Made by a program: the position numbers and the translations under genes. The notes under the pieces are model-generated. The model was not told the origin of the DNA and searched no databases. It saw only the letters and a program-made list of their open reading frames with translations. Source: Ryuthela nishihirai (taxonomy: Eukaryota; Arthropoda; Arachnida; Araneae; Heptathelidae). Taken from it: a stretch of 64,000 bases of DNA. The first letter of the stretch is position 1. Each line of letters starts with the position of its first letter. Below, piece by piece: positions 45,963 through 56,134 of this stretch. The DNA is taken from contig JAWZYU010000018.1 in the NCBI GenBank assembly GCA_038380435.1, positions 52,353,751 through 52,417,750 on the forward strand. The letters run 5' to 3'.

Positions 45963-46490
45963 TTATCTCAATAGAAAAAAAAATCACATTCAGAGTTCAA
46001 TAACTTCTTCAATAGGTTTTTAATGAATAATATATCTAAAGATAAAGATCGGAATTCAATATATCTAAACCTCGATTTTAAACTGTTCAATATTCAAAGA
46101 GTTATGAATGCTGGGATATTCAACAGGCCACAAAAAATTCGCACCAAAATTTAATTACAACAGGTTAAGAGATTAGTTCAGGATGCAATGCACCAGGTAT
46201 TCTACTAGAGTTAACTATGAACTCTGATTTATTAACCTGTTTTAATGTTTTTATTAAAATTTGTGGTCAATTTTTTGTAGCCTGTTAAATATTCCAGCAT
46301 TCGTAACATTTTGAACACTGAACAAATATTGTTTAAAATCGAGATTTTGATATATTTGATTGAGATCTTTTATCTTTAGGCATTTTTTCCATTAAAAATT
46401 GTATTGAAGACGTTAATGAGCTCTGAATGTGATTTTTCCTTTGAGATAACATGGAACTGTTTCCATTTCTTTGTCCAGTACCTGTATGTT
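45963..46490. mobile_element. Foldback MITE, copy 3
   Basis: Left arm AAAATCACATTCAGAGTTCA, TAAAGATAAAGATC, AACCTCGATTTTAAACTGTT and ATTCAAAGAGTTATGAATGC. Right arm mirrors it: GCATTCGTAACATTTTGAAC, AAAATCGAGATTTTGATATA, GAGCTCTGAATGTGATTTTT, GAGATAACATGGAAC. The inner arms (CAGGCCACAAAAAATTCGCA against TTTTGTAGCCTG) are well preserved. The right end GTCCAGTACCTGTATG corresponds to the GCAGTACCC terminus of copy 1. Confidence 0.78.
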
Positions 46491-47934
46491 TTCGTTTTAA
46501 ATAGAGAATTTTTCCTGGTGCTCTTTAAGAATATAATTTTTTTTAGTGACTTTTCACTAACTTTGTATTGGCCACCCGTAATATAGACGTAATAACCTCA
46601 TGATAATTTAAAGTTATATTTGATTTACGCTTAAAGTATTGGTTTTGCAGGCAAAATTTATTCCCGTGGTGATCTTTTTATAAATGTAATAACAATATTG
46701 GCTAATATAGAAAATCCTTAAAATCATGTTGAAAGGTGTTCTTCAATTTTCGTTTTTGGACTACTTATCTAATAAGTGTATTAAACAATAGATCAAAATG
46801 TCTGTTAAAGGAATTTCTGGATGAAGGCCAATGAATGAGAATTTTTTTAGCTGCTTGTAACTGAAGTTTACCTTTTAATCTGGTGATCATTTCTATCCTT
46901 AGAATCAGTTCTATATTCTAAATAAAAGTCCCTATGAACCACAACCAGCAAAACATGAAAAAGTTTCATACAATATATTTCTAAAAATTCATAGAAGGCT
47001 CCTGTCAGACCTCTGTGGCAAGCAGCTGCTTGAGGGGGTATTTATTTATTTATTTTATTCATTTATACATGGATTTGCACAACTTTGTGATAAATGCAAT
47101 GTGATATAAGCATGATAAATCTAAAAGAAAATAGTTTTTCAGTGCTACTTATTTATCCATATACCTCGTTTGAAAATGCTTCTTTCACTAGCAAAATGAC
47201 GTTTATAAACTTATAATTGCTTAGTAATAGCACAATAGGTATTGGAAGATTAGCGAAAAAAATTTGAGAATAGCTGCCTTAAAGATAAAAATTTAATTCC
47301 AGCTACGAAGATATTTTCTGCTTCACTTTAAATGAATATCCAGTTTACATACCTCTCTGTATACTTTATATGGCCATATTTACAAATTTAAAAAATAACC
47401 GAACATTTCAAGAATATTAAAAATAAGTTTCTACCAATATATTTTTCATTTTTATATATACTTTTTTTCAGCTATGTAAATATGTAATAAATGCGAAATT
47501 AATAAATTCATTGTCCAAAAATTATTGTAAAAGACGAGTAAAACTTTAATCGTATGTAAGTTTTTCGCAAGATGTAACAGAATTTAAATTATATTTATTA
47601 ATATTTTTCATTCCATACTTTTGTTTCTTAAAGGGCATTTTTAGTGACTTCATGCTCAAAGCATGGAAGATGGGACTCAAAAGGTAGATTTCTTTTAATA
47701 AAACAATATATCTGCTAGCGTTTTGTATAAAAGTCCTTAAATTGACTGAACCTTTGTGATCTGATCATGTTCCCATAGCAACTGACTGCCTTAAGAGATT
47801 TTACGTAATATTTTTCAAGATATTACCTGTTTATTGCCCTTTAAAATAACGCTTCTTAAAGACTGATAAAGGAGGAACAGTTGAATAGGTTTGGTTTAAT
47901 TAACAGAGAAGAAGATATCATCTGCAATCGACAT
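46491..47934. other. AT-rich sequence with a SINE-A fragment
   Basis: Apart from the SINE fragment at 46990-47060, nothing is recognised. Near 47865 GATAAAGGAGGAACAGTTGAA echoes the start of repeat family D at 48978. Confidence 0.45.
46990..47060 (+). mobile_element. SINE-A 3'-end fragment
   Basis: Begins at GAAGGCTCCTGTCAGACCTC and continues GTGGCAAGCAGCTGCTTGAG plus GGGGTATTTATTTATTTATT. The 3' sequence is nearly consensus, so this is probably a recent, strongly truncated insertion. Confidence 0.93.
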
Positions 47935-48495
47935 GATGCGAAGAGGTGATGACGGGAAAATCTCTCGGCTGTACCTGGATACGTGTAGCAGCAGCAGCCA
48001 CGAAAACGAGGCGACAACGGCAACTCTTTTGTTCTCGTCCGGATGGAAGCGCTGAATCAGCAGGGGCAGTACTGCCATGTGGGAGGGGTCCCCACGTGAT
48101 GGCCCAGATGGCTGCAGCACAGTACCTGCATTCGGAGCCGTTGTTGGCACGTGGAGTCCCCACCACCTCTAATGATGCCTGCCGCGTGGGCTCTTCGCAT
48201 CTGCCGACAGCAAAGAGAGAGATGCTTGGCACCAAAGTACAGTATCGCACGACACGCCAAAGGCTGGAAATTGCAGTCCAGCTCTTGAATGCTGGACCAG
48301 CAACGGTTACAGAGGCTAAGGATGACGCAGTTAAAGCTCGCATCGCCGTGGCTGGCTTCTCTTTGCTGCCGCCACTGTTCCTCGTAGCAGTCTCTTGCAG
48401 CTTTGAAGGTCGGTCGATAAGATTGCCTGTCCTACGTAGCAGCAAGCAGCCGTCTGCACCGCGCATTTCTCAGGTTGGCTGTCTGTTACAGTAAT
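47935..48495. other. CpG-rich island with long overlapping frames
   Basis: The strongest GC/CpG island in the window, about 560 bp with abrupt AT-rich edges. Two 182-codon frames overlap almost exactly antisense (plus 47946-48494 and minus 47918-48466), with further frames at minus 47896-48150 and 48057-48260. Coding on both strands is implausible; lack of stops mostly reflects GC content. The frames are Ala/Arg/Ser-rich without recognisable domains. Candidates are a promoter-type CpG island, an untranslated or lncRNA exon, or an unfamiliar repeat. Confidence 0.5.
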
Positions 48496-48964
48496 GAGGG
48501 TTGACAAGCCTAAGCATAAGCTGTACTAATGTTGAGCTGGGCTGGCTTTAGATTGTAAAAACCGAATCTGTTTTATGTACGGTTCCAGGCAGCGTGTAGT
48601 TGGAGGGGAATTGTGTATAAGAATGAATAACGATAATTAGGAAATCAATTATGTGACATCCTTAAAGGAATAGAAATAATAGCGTAGCATTTTCTTAGCG
48701 CTACAATTATTTAGAAATTTATAATTCTCTGCATGATTTCTCGATGTTAGCAGAAAGACAGAGTATTGAATTCATTATTTAAAGTTGATTTGCAACTTTT
48801 ACTCCAAATCGCAATTCAAAGTTCGGTTATATTATGGACGGATTAAAAATTAACTTTTTTAAAATATCGGAAATTCAAAGAATTATTCAGAAACATGGCA
48901 AATTTATTTGCGTTGTTTCTGTATTAATTAGTAGTTTGATATTATATATCTAAGAGGATATAGT
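48496..48964. other. AT-rich sequence, nothing recognised
   Basis: Flank of the CpG island. GC content drops within about 100 bp. No motif recognised. Confidence 0.45.
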
Positions 48965-49213
48965 TTGAAGGGCTGATAAAGAAGGAGCAGTTGAATGAAT
49001 GATAAAGAAGGAACAGTTGAATGTATCCAAAAAAATTAAACTTCTGTATATTTTACTCATTTTTAAATTTTGTAACAACCTCTTAAACGAAGGTGAAAAT
49101 GTTACACTGCAATGCAAATCTAGTCTCATGCCCCCTCTACCTTTTTTCCTCGATTGCATCGCTTGCCCCCCCCCCCCCTCCTCTCCCCAGTTATTTTTTT
49201 TTTAGAATTGGGC
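48965..49213 (+). repeat. Interspersed repeat family D, copy 2
   Basis: Starts with a tandem 26-bp duplication (GATAAAGAAGGAGCAGTTGA and GATAAAGAAGGAACAGTTGA at about 48974 and 49000). It continues AAATTAAACTTCTGTATATT, CTTAAACGAAGGTGAAAATG, TTACACTGCAATGC, CTACCTTTTTTCCTCG and CGCTTGCC plus a 12-C run. Matches 1945-2190. Confidence 0.6.
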
Positions 49214-49274
49214 CTGCATATATATGTTATTTCTCTCCTTCCTACGTTGTGCCTGCATTGATAATTTTATCTTC

Positions 49275-49556
49275 TAACTCCCGTCCTGCCCTTGGTGAGA
49301 AAAGGAACACGTTGCGCTTGAACAGGCCGCCGTCCATCGGATGGAACGCTAAGCCGTGGCTTCGTGTGAAGGAGAGCCATACCTTGTGCACGTTAAACAA
49401 CACGCCGGATGACTTTGACGGGAGGCTTCCCATTTCTCTCCTAACAATAGTTCAGTGAATTTCCTTCTCTGAGCCCTGGGGTCCTTGTCACCTGGCCATA
49501 TAGTCCATTGTGTGAAAATTAAGATATCGCTCAGCGGTTAAACAACCCAATTCAAC
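49275..49556 (+). mobile_element. SINE-B, 5'-truncated
   Basis: Starts in the body at about TCCCGTCCTGCCCTTGGTGA, then GGCCGCCGTCCATCGGATGG, CTAAGCCGTGGCTTCGTGTG, CCTTGTGCACGTTAAACAAC, CTCTGAGCCCTGGGGTCCTT and the 3' end CGCTCAGCGGTTAAACAACC. The tRNA head is absent. A 63-codon minus frame here is just the antisense of the SINE body. Confidence 0.92.
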
Positions 49557-50349
49557 TTTCGTAATTTATGAAGGAAGCGTCTTGTAGGACGTCCAATTTT
49601 TTGCTGAAGTGTGAAAGCTTAATTCTGACCAAGCCAGACTGTGATAAATCTTCGTAAGAAAGGATTCCTCGAGAAAGGAAGAGATTAAAAATACTTGTCA
49701 GATAATCGGTTGTCCTTTCGCTGAAAATCGCATGTTGTGAATAATCTAGAAAAGTACTGCTGATGTCCTTGACGAGAGGCTGCCTTTTGAAGGATCTATC
49801 AAAATAGCCATCGAACAGGTCTCTGTACCTCTTTCCCTTTTTGAACGTTTTCATTTAATTCTTTACGAATGGATTAAAATTGTCATTAGGACCAGAAAAT
49901 CCAAATTAATTATTTTGAAACCCTATTTAAAAAAACAACATTTGAACTCTGTATGTTTCTTATTTTAAATGTATTAAATTTCGTAAATATTAGAGAAAAT
50001 TAAAGTTTTTTAAACATGAATATGCCCAACATACAACATAATTTTCACTTAAAAAAACTGGTCTATTTTACACTGAAGCTGCTGCCATTGATTACAAAAT
50101 GGAGTTCCGTCGTATTGGTTTTAATAGCTATTTCATGAAAGTGACATAATTGGTTCCCAATCTCATAACAATGACGGAACCCTGAACGATATTGTGAACT
50201 CGTACGAAATCCCTAAACGATATTGTCAAGTTCTATGGATCCCAACTTATACAAAAAAGACTTTTTTTCAGGCATACCCATTCAAAAAACAAGAGAATTT
50301 TTTTTATTTAAATTTATCATAATTAATCATTTCACCATATATATATAAA
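49557..50349. other. AT-rich sequence with a 100-codon minus frame
   Basis: The minus frame 49552-49854 (MKTFKKGKRYRDLFDGYFDR and onward) is more hydrophilic than most chance frames here, but I recognise no family and its 3' end runs into the SINE-B. I do not call it a gene. Confidence 0.35.
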
Positions 50350-50503
50350 TACCGTCCCGTTGCCGAGTGGTTACCTCTCTTGGCTCATGATCAAATAGAC
50401 CTGGTCCCGCCATCCTCACAGACCTTCTTCTATTGGATATAAACTGACAGTCTCCTGTCAGACCTCTATGGCAAGCAGCTGCTTAAAGGGGTGTTTATTT
50501 ATT
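50350..50503 (+). mobile_element. SINE-A with internal deletion of the B box
   Basis: Head ACCGTCCCGTTGCCGAGTGG (A box intact), TACCTCTCTTGGCTCATGAT, then GACCTGG joins directly to TCCCGCCATCCTCACAGACC, removing the B box and about 50 bp. The 3' domain AAACTGACAGTCTCCTGTCA, AAGCAGCTGCTTAAAGG and the TTTATTTATT tail are retained. Confidence 0.92.
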
Positions 50504-50789
50504 ATATATATATAATTATTAAATGTCAGTTTCAATTATTAATTATTCGGTGTCAGACCTGAGTTTTTCATCTTTTACAAGTCATGAATTCTTGGCTAAT
50601 ATTTTGGATAAAGAGATTCGCTGTTCTTCTTCCACTGACAAAGTACGATTTTTTTTTATATTTTATATTCTTCGTAGATGAAAAAGCTGTTTCACATAAA
50701 TGTGTGATTAAAAATTGAACGAAATGATGGGTAACTTTTTTTTATAAAATTTCAATAATCCAGACTTTTCACCTAGTGTTTTCAGATTC

Positions 50790-51035
50790 TGAAAGATAGT
50801 AGTGCAGTCCTTTTAACTCTGCATTGAAGCAACAGTTCAATCCTTATAACTTTGTATCAAAGAAATACCGTATAACTTTTTATTATAATAACAGCACAAT
50901 ACTGAAAACTTTGTATTAGGTTAAGAGCACAATCCTCATAACTTTGCATTAAAGCGACATTACAATCCTTATATTTTTGTATTAAAGTGACATTACAATC
51001 CTTATATTTTTGCATTAAAGTAAGGGTACGATCTA
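50790..51035. repeat. Diverged minisatellite, ~35-41 bp unit
   Basis: About six units of the form (T/A)TTAAAG(C/T)GACATTACAA followed by TCCTTATA(A/T)(C/T)TTTG. The last two, at about 50950-51010, are nearly identical; earlier ones decay (TGAAGCAACAGTTCAATCC). Confidence 0.85.
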
Positions 51036-51219
51036 TTTAATCTTATTCGCTAAAACTATTTCTTTTAGGCAAGAGTACAAACGTTATAGCAATATATTAA
51101 TAAATTCAGTAACCACGCTTATTAATTTTAACCATGTTTTTGGGTATTACTGTTAGTGAAATTCTAAACTTTATCACAAATTAGTGAAATTTTAAGATTG
51201 GTGTTTTATTATCTTCTAC

Positions 51220-51292
51220 GAGGTGTACTATACTGAGAGGCACTATTAGACCCCTATAACAAGCGGCTGTTAGAGGAATAATTTTTTTATAA
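51220..51292 (+). mobile_element. SINE-A 3'-end fragment, old
   Basis: GAGGTGTACTATACTGAGAG, GCACTATTAGACCCCTATAA, CAAGCGGCTGTTAGAGGAAT parallels the ACTGACAGGCTCCTGTCAGACC..CAAGCAGCTGCTTGAGGG end with many changes. Confidence 0.5.
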
Positions 51293-51826
51293 GGTTTCCC
51301 AACAAAGTTTTACTGATGCACAACTTTATTAAATTGAAACTCAAGCCAAAAATCCGCTTAATAAATTTTTCTTGTTTTCTTTCCCAGGCGTATTTTTTCA
51401 TTTTTATATGAAATCTATTGATTTTTATACAATTTATTTATCAACTGATTGTTGGTGATTTTAGATCACTAGACAGTCTGTCTGGATACAATTTTTTTAA
51501 AATAAAAACAAAGAGCCAAATTTTTCGTTAACTTTCGGATTTTTATCGATAGCAAATTTGAAAATATCAATTATATCAATCATATTATCAATATTGTTCG
51601 CAACGCATTAAAGAATGAAATAATTTTTATCTCACAAACGAAGTTTTTGGATTAGTTAACACTGCAAAATGGGACACGTGAGCAGGTCTTTAAAAATTTG
51701 TTTTAGAAACTTACAATTTAAAATGCTAAGGATACTTTCAGAAAGGAAAAATCCAAAATTTTGATTTCGCAAGTACTCAGTTACATATTCTACCCTCACA
51801 TGTGATTTAAAATCAAAGTTGCGCAC

Positions 51827-52246
51827 TAGAGATGTGTTCTGGCTCAATTTTTCGAGCCCAAATCCTCCCGAGCCTAAACCATTTTGATAATTGATTTGGG
51901 GGGAAAATTTTTATATAGATGCATGTTGCTAATTCTTATATTATTTATTATAATCATATTAGGATGAAATTAAAAGTTAATGTTTTTTGGAAGAAAAAAT
52001 ATTAGAAATACTTATAAACGCTGAAAGTTTATAAATAACATCATTATAAACACAAAGAGCCATTCATTTATCAGCCAAAAAGTATAGGTTTGATGCTTAT
52101 TTTTAATTATTAAAGACTGATTGAAAGGTTAAAATTATAATCGAAAAAATATTTAATATTTTTATTGTTTTTTTACAATTGCAAGAAATATTTAAATTTT
52201 ATATTATTTGTGAGTCCGACAAAGCCAGAGCCTAAACTCATCTCTT
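51827..52246 (+). mobile_element. Nonautonomous hAT-type element, family C, copy 3
   Basis: Left end TAGAGATGTGTTCTGGCTCA and minus-strand right end AAGAGATGAGTTTAGGCTCT. Flanking octamers TTGCGCAC (51819-51826) and TTGTACAT (52247-52254) agree at five of eight positions with three transitions. The interior holds TTTGGGGGGAAAATTT, AAAATATTAGAAATACTTAT, GACTGATTGAAAGGTTAAAA. Shorter than the other two copies; no coding frame. Confidence 0.8.
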
Positions 52247-52854
52247 TTGTACATCTATATTTGAGCCCTTATTTTGAAATGGGTGTAATTTTGAAAAAAA
52301 AAAAAGGTTTTATGTTAGATACGCATATAACTTGATAAAACGTATCTATTTTAAAAACAGAGTTAACTGAAAAATAACTAATTAAGATCACAATAAATAG
52401 TCATAGCGTAGTTACAGTTATAGCCTTACTAACAGTTTTGTAAGTAGATTGTAATGCAAAAGTGACTTGTATCACTTTAAAAAAAAGAGCTGATTTTTCT
52501 CTTCTACGGAGTAGAAAGGAGAAAAGGGCCTATTTAAAAAAAAAAAACTTCCTGCCTAATAAATAGTGAAATATAAAATTTTCAGTAATCAATGTTTAAG
52601 AATTTCAATGAGTAATAAATCTTAACATGACTCTATTTTAGATGCTATCCACAGTGTAAAACCAGCAAACGTTGATATTTTCATAAAATAAAAATTTAAG
52701 AGAGCCTTTAATGTTGCTTTTTTTTTCGGCACTAAAAATATGAAAAACTTTCTTCATAGTTTCTGGTATGTATGATATTTCATTGTGTCGGGAAAATGAA
52801 AAGCTCCGTAACAGCTGAGAAGGAATGAACACGTACGGTGCAATGAAACGGAAG
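52247..52854. other. AT-rich sequence, nothing recognised
   Basis: Poly-A runs near 52295 and 52535. The 99-codon minus frame at 52638-52937 overlaps the edge of the next island and has no recognised motif. Confidence 0.45.
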
Positions 52855-53390
52855 CATAAGGAAGGAACAGATATGTCCATATCCACAGTCACCGACCTAG
52901 CGACAGTTTGCCATTTGTCTTTGATTTTGAAAACCACGCTATCGTGCTTCTAGACGAGTATACATTTTTCATGACGCGGTATTCAGAATTGGCATACTGG
53001 ACATTGCGGCTTTATGTGCGGATAGGATCGACCAACATTAGCGGTTCTTTGCAGGACGGAGTTAGGAGCAGTCGTCGCACAAGATTGTGTTGGTTTTTTC
53101 CCCTTCCCGTCGTTTCGATGATGGATGGGTAGACGTAACGAATGGCACGGATTAACGGGCGCACTCGGCTTGACGTGGCTTTATCGGGGCTGCCATGCAA
53201 GAATGATGTGTGCAAAACGCCGGCTCGTGTTGCATCTTTAGCATTCGTTGCATGCCATTAGATGGTAGACTCTGGGCTCTGCTCGACTGAGGCCCGACCG
53301 CGCTCAGACTCTTAAAATCAATGTTGTTGATGAAGGACATGTGCGGCCACAACTAGAGATAGTATGTCACAGACTGCCTCTCTCGCGTGA
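52855..53390. other. CpG-rich island, unrecognised
   Basis: GC- and CpG-rich (GACGCGGTATTC, GTCGTCGCAC, TTAACGGGCGCACTCGGC, CCCGACCGCGC) inside AT-rich DNA. Frames: plus 52908-53132, minus 53012-53215 and minus 53152-53352, 66-74 codons each, with no recognised domain. As with the island at 48 kb, it could be an exon, a regulatory island or an old insertion. Confidence 0.45.
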
Positions 53391-53664
53391 CATGTATATC
53401 TGTCACCTCACACAGCAGATATTAGGAAACACTTTCATTGTTGTCTTGCGGAAATATGTTCTCTTATAATATATAGGTCAGTCAATGTTTCATTGGCAAT
53501 CACGAAAGACAAAGCATCGTAATATTTTAATGTAAAGCGATGCTAATGAATGTGTAAATACTTCATATTTAATCTCAATTAATCATAACCTTGCAAATAT
53601 TGAGATTTTCTCCTATTGTTCGCTCTTTAGTCTGGGTAATGACGGCTTTAGAGATGAGCTCCAT

Positions 53665-53870
53665 GAGTGGCATTTCTGTGCACATAATGGACTAAATGGC
53701 TAGATTCCAAACATAAAAAGGGTCAAAGCTTGGTAGGGAATCATCAGGAATAGTAGATGAGGGAAGCTTCCCTTCAAGGTCATTCAATAATGTGCGCAAA
53801 TACCCTCTGCTGCTGAAAGGGACCACATCGAAACCTGCCATTCGACGGATGGCGGCTTTTTAAAAGGTCT
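53665..53870 (-). mobile_element. SINE-B, internal fragment, old
   Basis: Runs parallel to 21140-21370: GAGTGGCATTTCTGTGCACA, GGACTAAATGGCTAG, AGGGTCAAAGCTTGGTAGGG, TTCCCTTCAAGGTCATTCAA, CATTCGACGGATGGCGGCTT. The tRNA head is missing. Confidence 0.8.
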
Positions 53871-53998
53871 CCGTTAATAAAAATTAAGAAAAAAATCTAT
53901 ATAAATTTTCACCACTGATGATTTTTAGATAACTTCATTATTAGCTTAAACTACTGATATATAATCATTATATTTAGTTATAAATTTAGTTGTATACT

Positions 53999-54238
53999 AT
54001 CACGGTGGCCGAATGGCTAGTGCTCTTGGCTACTGATCAAAAGGACCTTTGAGCCCTGAATAAGGTATGGATGTTTTCTTGTGTTGTGTTTCTTCCGAGG
54101 TCGCTTTAATACGTCATAGAGAAGATATGTGAGGAAGTAGACACCTCTGTACTTCTCTATGGCGTGTTAAATTGACAGGCTGTTGTCAGATCTGTGTGGC
54201 AAACAGCTGCTTGAGGTGTAATTTATTCATTTATTTCA
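53999..54238 (+). mobile_element. SINE-A variant with an extra inverted segment
   Basis: Head ATCACGGTGGCCGAATGGCT (A box), CTTGGCTACTGATCAAAAGG, weak B box, then GTTTCTTCCGAGGTCGC. An extra piece follows: ACGTCATAGAGAAGATATGT paired by inverted homology with CTTCTCTATGGCGTG, around GAAGTAGACACCTCTGTA. It ends AAACAGCTGCTTGAGG plus a TTATTTATTT tail. About 40 bp longer than standard. Confidence 0.88.
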
Positions 54239-54367
54239 TCAGTTTATATTACTGGTATGTCAAAAGGTTTTTACAGCTGCCATTATTATATTTTAGCCAT
54301 TAAATATGATTATTTTTTTCATATCCTCTTTTATGTGACAGTTGGAGCAGCCAATAGTTTCCAGTTA

Positions 54368-54664
54368 TTAAAGACGGGCACTGTCTATTAAATAAGAAGT
54401 TAATTCATAGTTCTTTGGCTGGACACATGGTTGGTTTTCCTTGAAAGGTAGAATCATCCAGCAAGTTTTCTCTTCTAGATGGCGTATAAACTGACAGGCT
54501 CCTGTCAGATGTCTGTGGCAAGCAGCTGCTTGAGGAGGTATTTTTTTTCATTTAAAGGCGGCACTCTCTATCAAATAGGAAGTTAATTCATAGTTCTTTG
54601 GCTAGGCATATGGCTGGTTTTCCTTGAAAGGAAGAATCATCACAGCAAGTTTTCTTCCCTAGAT
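54368..54664 (+). repeat. ~110-bp direct repeat bracketing a SINE-A fragment
   Basis: 54368-54478 and 54556-54664 are close copies: TAAGAAGTTAATTCATAGTT versus TAGGAAGTTAATTCATAGTT, TGGTTTTCCTTGAAAGG in both, GAATCATC..CAGCAAGTTTTCT. Between them lies the SINE-A 3' fragment 54479-54555 (GGCGTATAAACTGACAGGCT and onward to AAGCAGCTGCTTGAGGAGG). Either a tandem duplication trapped the SINE or the SINE inserted at the duplication junction. Confidence 0.9.
54479..54555 (+). mobile_element. SINE-A 3'-end fragment
   Basis: Starts at GGCGTATAAACTGACAGG with both palindromes intact and a T-run tail. Sits between the two arms of the direct repeat described above. Confidence 0.93.
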
Positions 54665-54708
54665 TACACTCTAAGTTTTGGAGTACTGTGACCTGGCTAA
54701 TTGGCATA

Positions 54709-54923
54709 CACCTATCCCTCGATTTACACGGTACTCAGTTCACACAATTTTGGCTTTGCATGGTCAAAAAATGCAACCAGTTTCGATTTACACGGTACTG
54801 ATTGAGATTTCATTTCTATGTACGTCTCAGTAAGTACCGTGTAAATCGAAACTGGTTGCATTTTTTGACCGTGCAAAGCCAAAATTGTGTGAACTGAGTA
54901 CCGTGTAAATCGAGGGATAGGTG
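54709..54923. mobile_element. Palindromic MITE flanked by TA
   Basis: Arms of 94 bp including the flanking bases (54706-54799 and 54833-54926) are reverse complements with a single visible mismatch (GCATGGTC versus GACCGTGC), around a 33-bp spacer. Termini are CACCTATCCCTCGATTTACA with TA on each side, the target preference of the Tc1/mariner/pogo group; the CCTCG-containing terminus recalls pogo/Tigger-like elements. CGATTTACACGGTACT occurs at both ends of each arm. No coding capacity. Confidence 0.88.
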
Positions 54924-55094
54924 TATTTCCTAAGAGGTAGCATTTCTATGGAGTTTACTTCTCCCTGTAATATTCCAAGCTTTCAACAAGCTCAGGCTTT
55001 TGAGCCAATATATATACTTGCTTAAATCTTTTCTTAGAGATAAAATAGCCGAACCTAATCCAGCATATTCCTCCACGTGTAACAGCACCTAGAG

Positions 55095-55309
55095 CAGTGT
55101 TCCCAACGGGAGTGCTTTAGAAATTTGCGGGGGCATATAGTTTGTCAAACCGATTACGGGAGTGCTATAACATCTAGTTTTCGACCAATTTTATATGGGA
55201 TAAATTTTTTTGATTTCTACGAAAAAAAGTAACTGTTGATAAATGGGACATTGAAAAGTAATTCTTGGTAAAAGGAAACGTTGAGCTAAAAAAAGGTTGG
55301 GAACCACAT
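55095..55309. mobile_element. Short hAT-type MITE
   Basis: Left end CAGTGTTCCCAACGGGAGTG and minus-strand right end ATGTGGTTCCCAACCTTTTT. Octamers ACCTAGAG (55087-55094) and ATTTAGAG (55310-55317) match at six of eight positions. 215 bp, no transposase. A related segment sits inside the mariner at 62870. Confidence 0.75.
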
Positions 55310-55317
55310 ATTTAGAG

Positions 55318-55859
55318 TTTGTACACATTAAAGTCTTTCTTTATAGCCTAAACTTTAGTCACTTTACGAACAGTTGCTCTGTACATCGCTAATATTACCC
55401 GTCCTGAGATTTGGGTTTGATGATTTGAAATTTCAGTTTGATGACTGGATGTGGACAACTTCTTCACAGCATGATATCTATTACTCTCATGCTATGCGCC
55501 ATAACATTAACTATCTAATCAAAAATAAATCAGATTATAATTTAAAAAGTTTATCGAAAAAAATATAAAATAAATGTCTCCTGGAGATCTTAATTTTGTA
55601 AAAATGCGTAACATGTACAATTACCGTAATTACCTTAACCATCTTCCAGTGAAATCAGAGATATATTTATATCGTCAGTGAATGTTTACGATAGGATAAT
55701 AATGACAAGTGAACTTTTATATCCCTGTAAATTTTTGTTTGTTCTGACTCTCGGTTATCTTTTCTCCATGAATGCAATTCAGTTAACAATTTCCTGAAAT
55801 AAATAATTTCAGTTGCAATTAAATGCAACTTTAATATGTATTTGATTTCTTATTGATAA
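55318..55859. other. AT-rich sequence, nothing recognised
   Basis: Contains a 64-codon plus frame at 55374-55568 without recognised motifs. Confidence 0.45.
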
Positions 55860-56055
55860 GCTTATCCGGGAGATTAAGTAGTTAGCGCTCTTGACTACTG
55901 ATTAAAAGGAACCTGTGTTCGAAATAAAGTATGAGTGTTTATATTTTGTGATGTCTTTCGCCTGAGATCTTGCTTCCTTACAGTGCTTTTCTATGGTGCG
56001 ACAAGCTCTTGTCAGACCTCTGTGGCAAGCGGCTGTTTGAGGGATATTTTTTTTA
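55860..56055 (+). mobile_element. SINE-A, diverged, full-length
   Basis: Head GATTAAGTAGTTAGCGCTCT (A-box region degraded), TTGACTACTGATTAAAAGG, TGTTCGAAATAAAG B-box remnant, then ACAAGCTCTTGTCAGACCTC and GCAAGCGGCTGTTTGAGGG with a T tail. Confidence 0.85.
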
Positions 56056-56093
56056 CATGTGAATACATATTGTTCAGCAGAGAGAAATTTTAA

Positions 56094-56134
56094 GAAGTAG
56101 ATACCTCTGTATTTCTCTATGGCTTGTTAAACTA
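56094..56134 (+). repeat. Fragment matching the extra segment of the SINE-A at 54 kb
   Basis: GAAGTAGATACCTCTGTATT followed by TCTCTATGGCTTGTTAAACT closely resembles 54144-54178. The extra piece in that SINE therefore exists elsewhere, pointing to a SINE-A subfamily rather than a private rearrangement. Confidence 0.6.

Noticed and set aside
47918..48494. Two 182-codon frames as real antisense genes
   Set aside because: They are exact antisense shadows in a GC-rich island, with no domain and low-complexity Ala/Arg/Ser stretches. Only the island itself is reported.
49242..49433. Minus-strand 63-codon frame (MGSLPSKSSGVLFNVHKVWL)
   Set aside because: It is the antisense of the SINE-B body. The same peptide style appears at 21.2-21.4 kb in another SINE-B copy.
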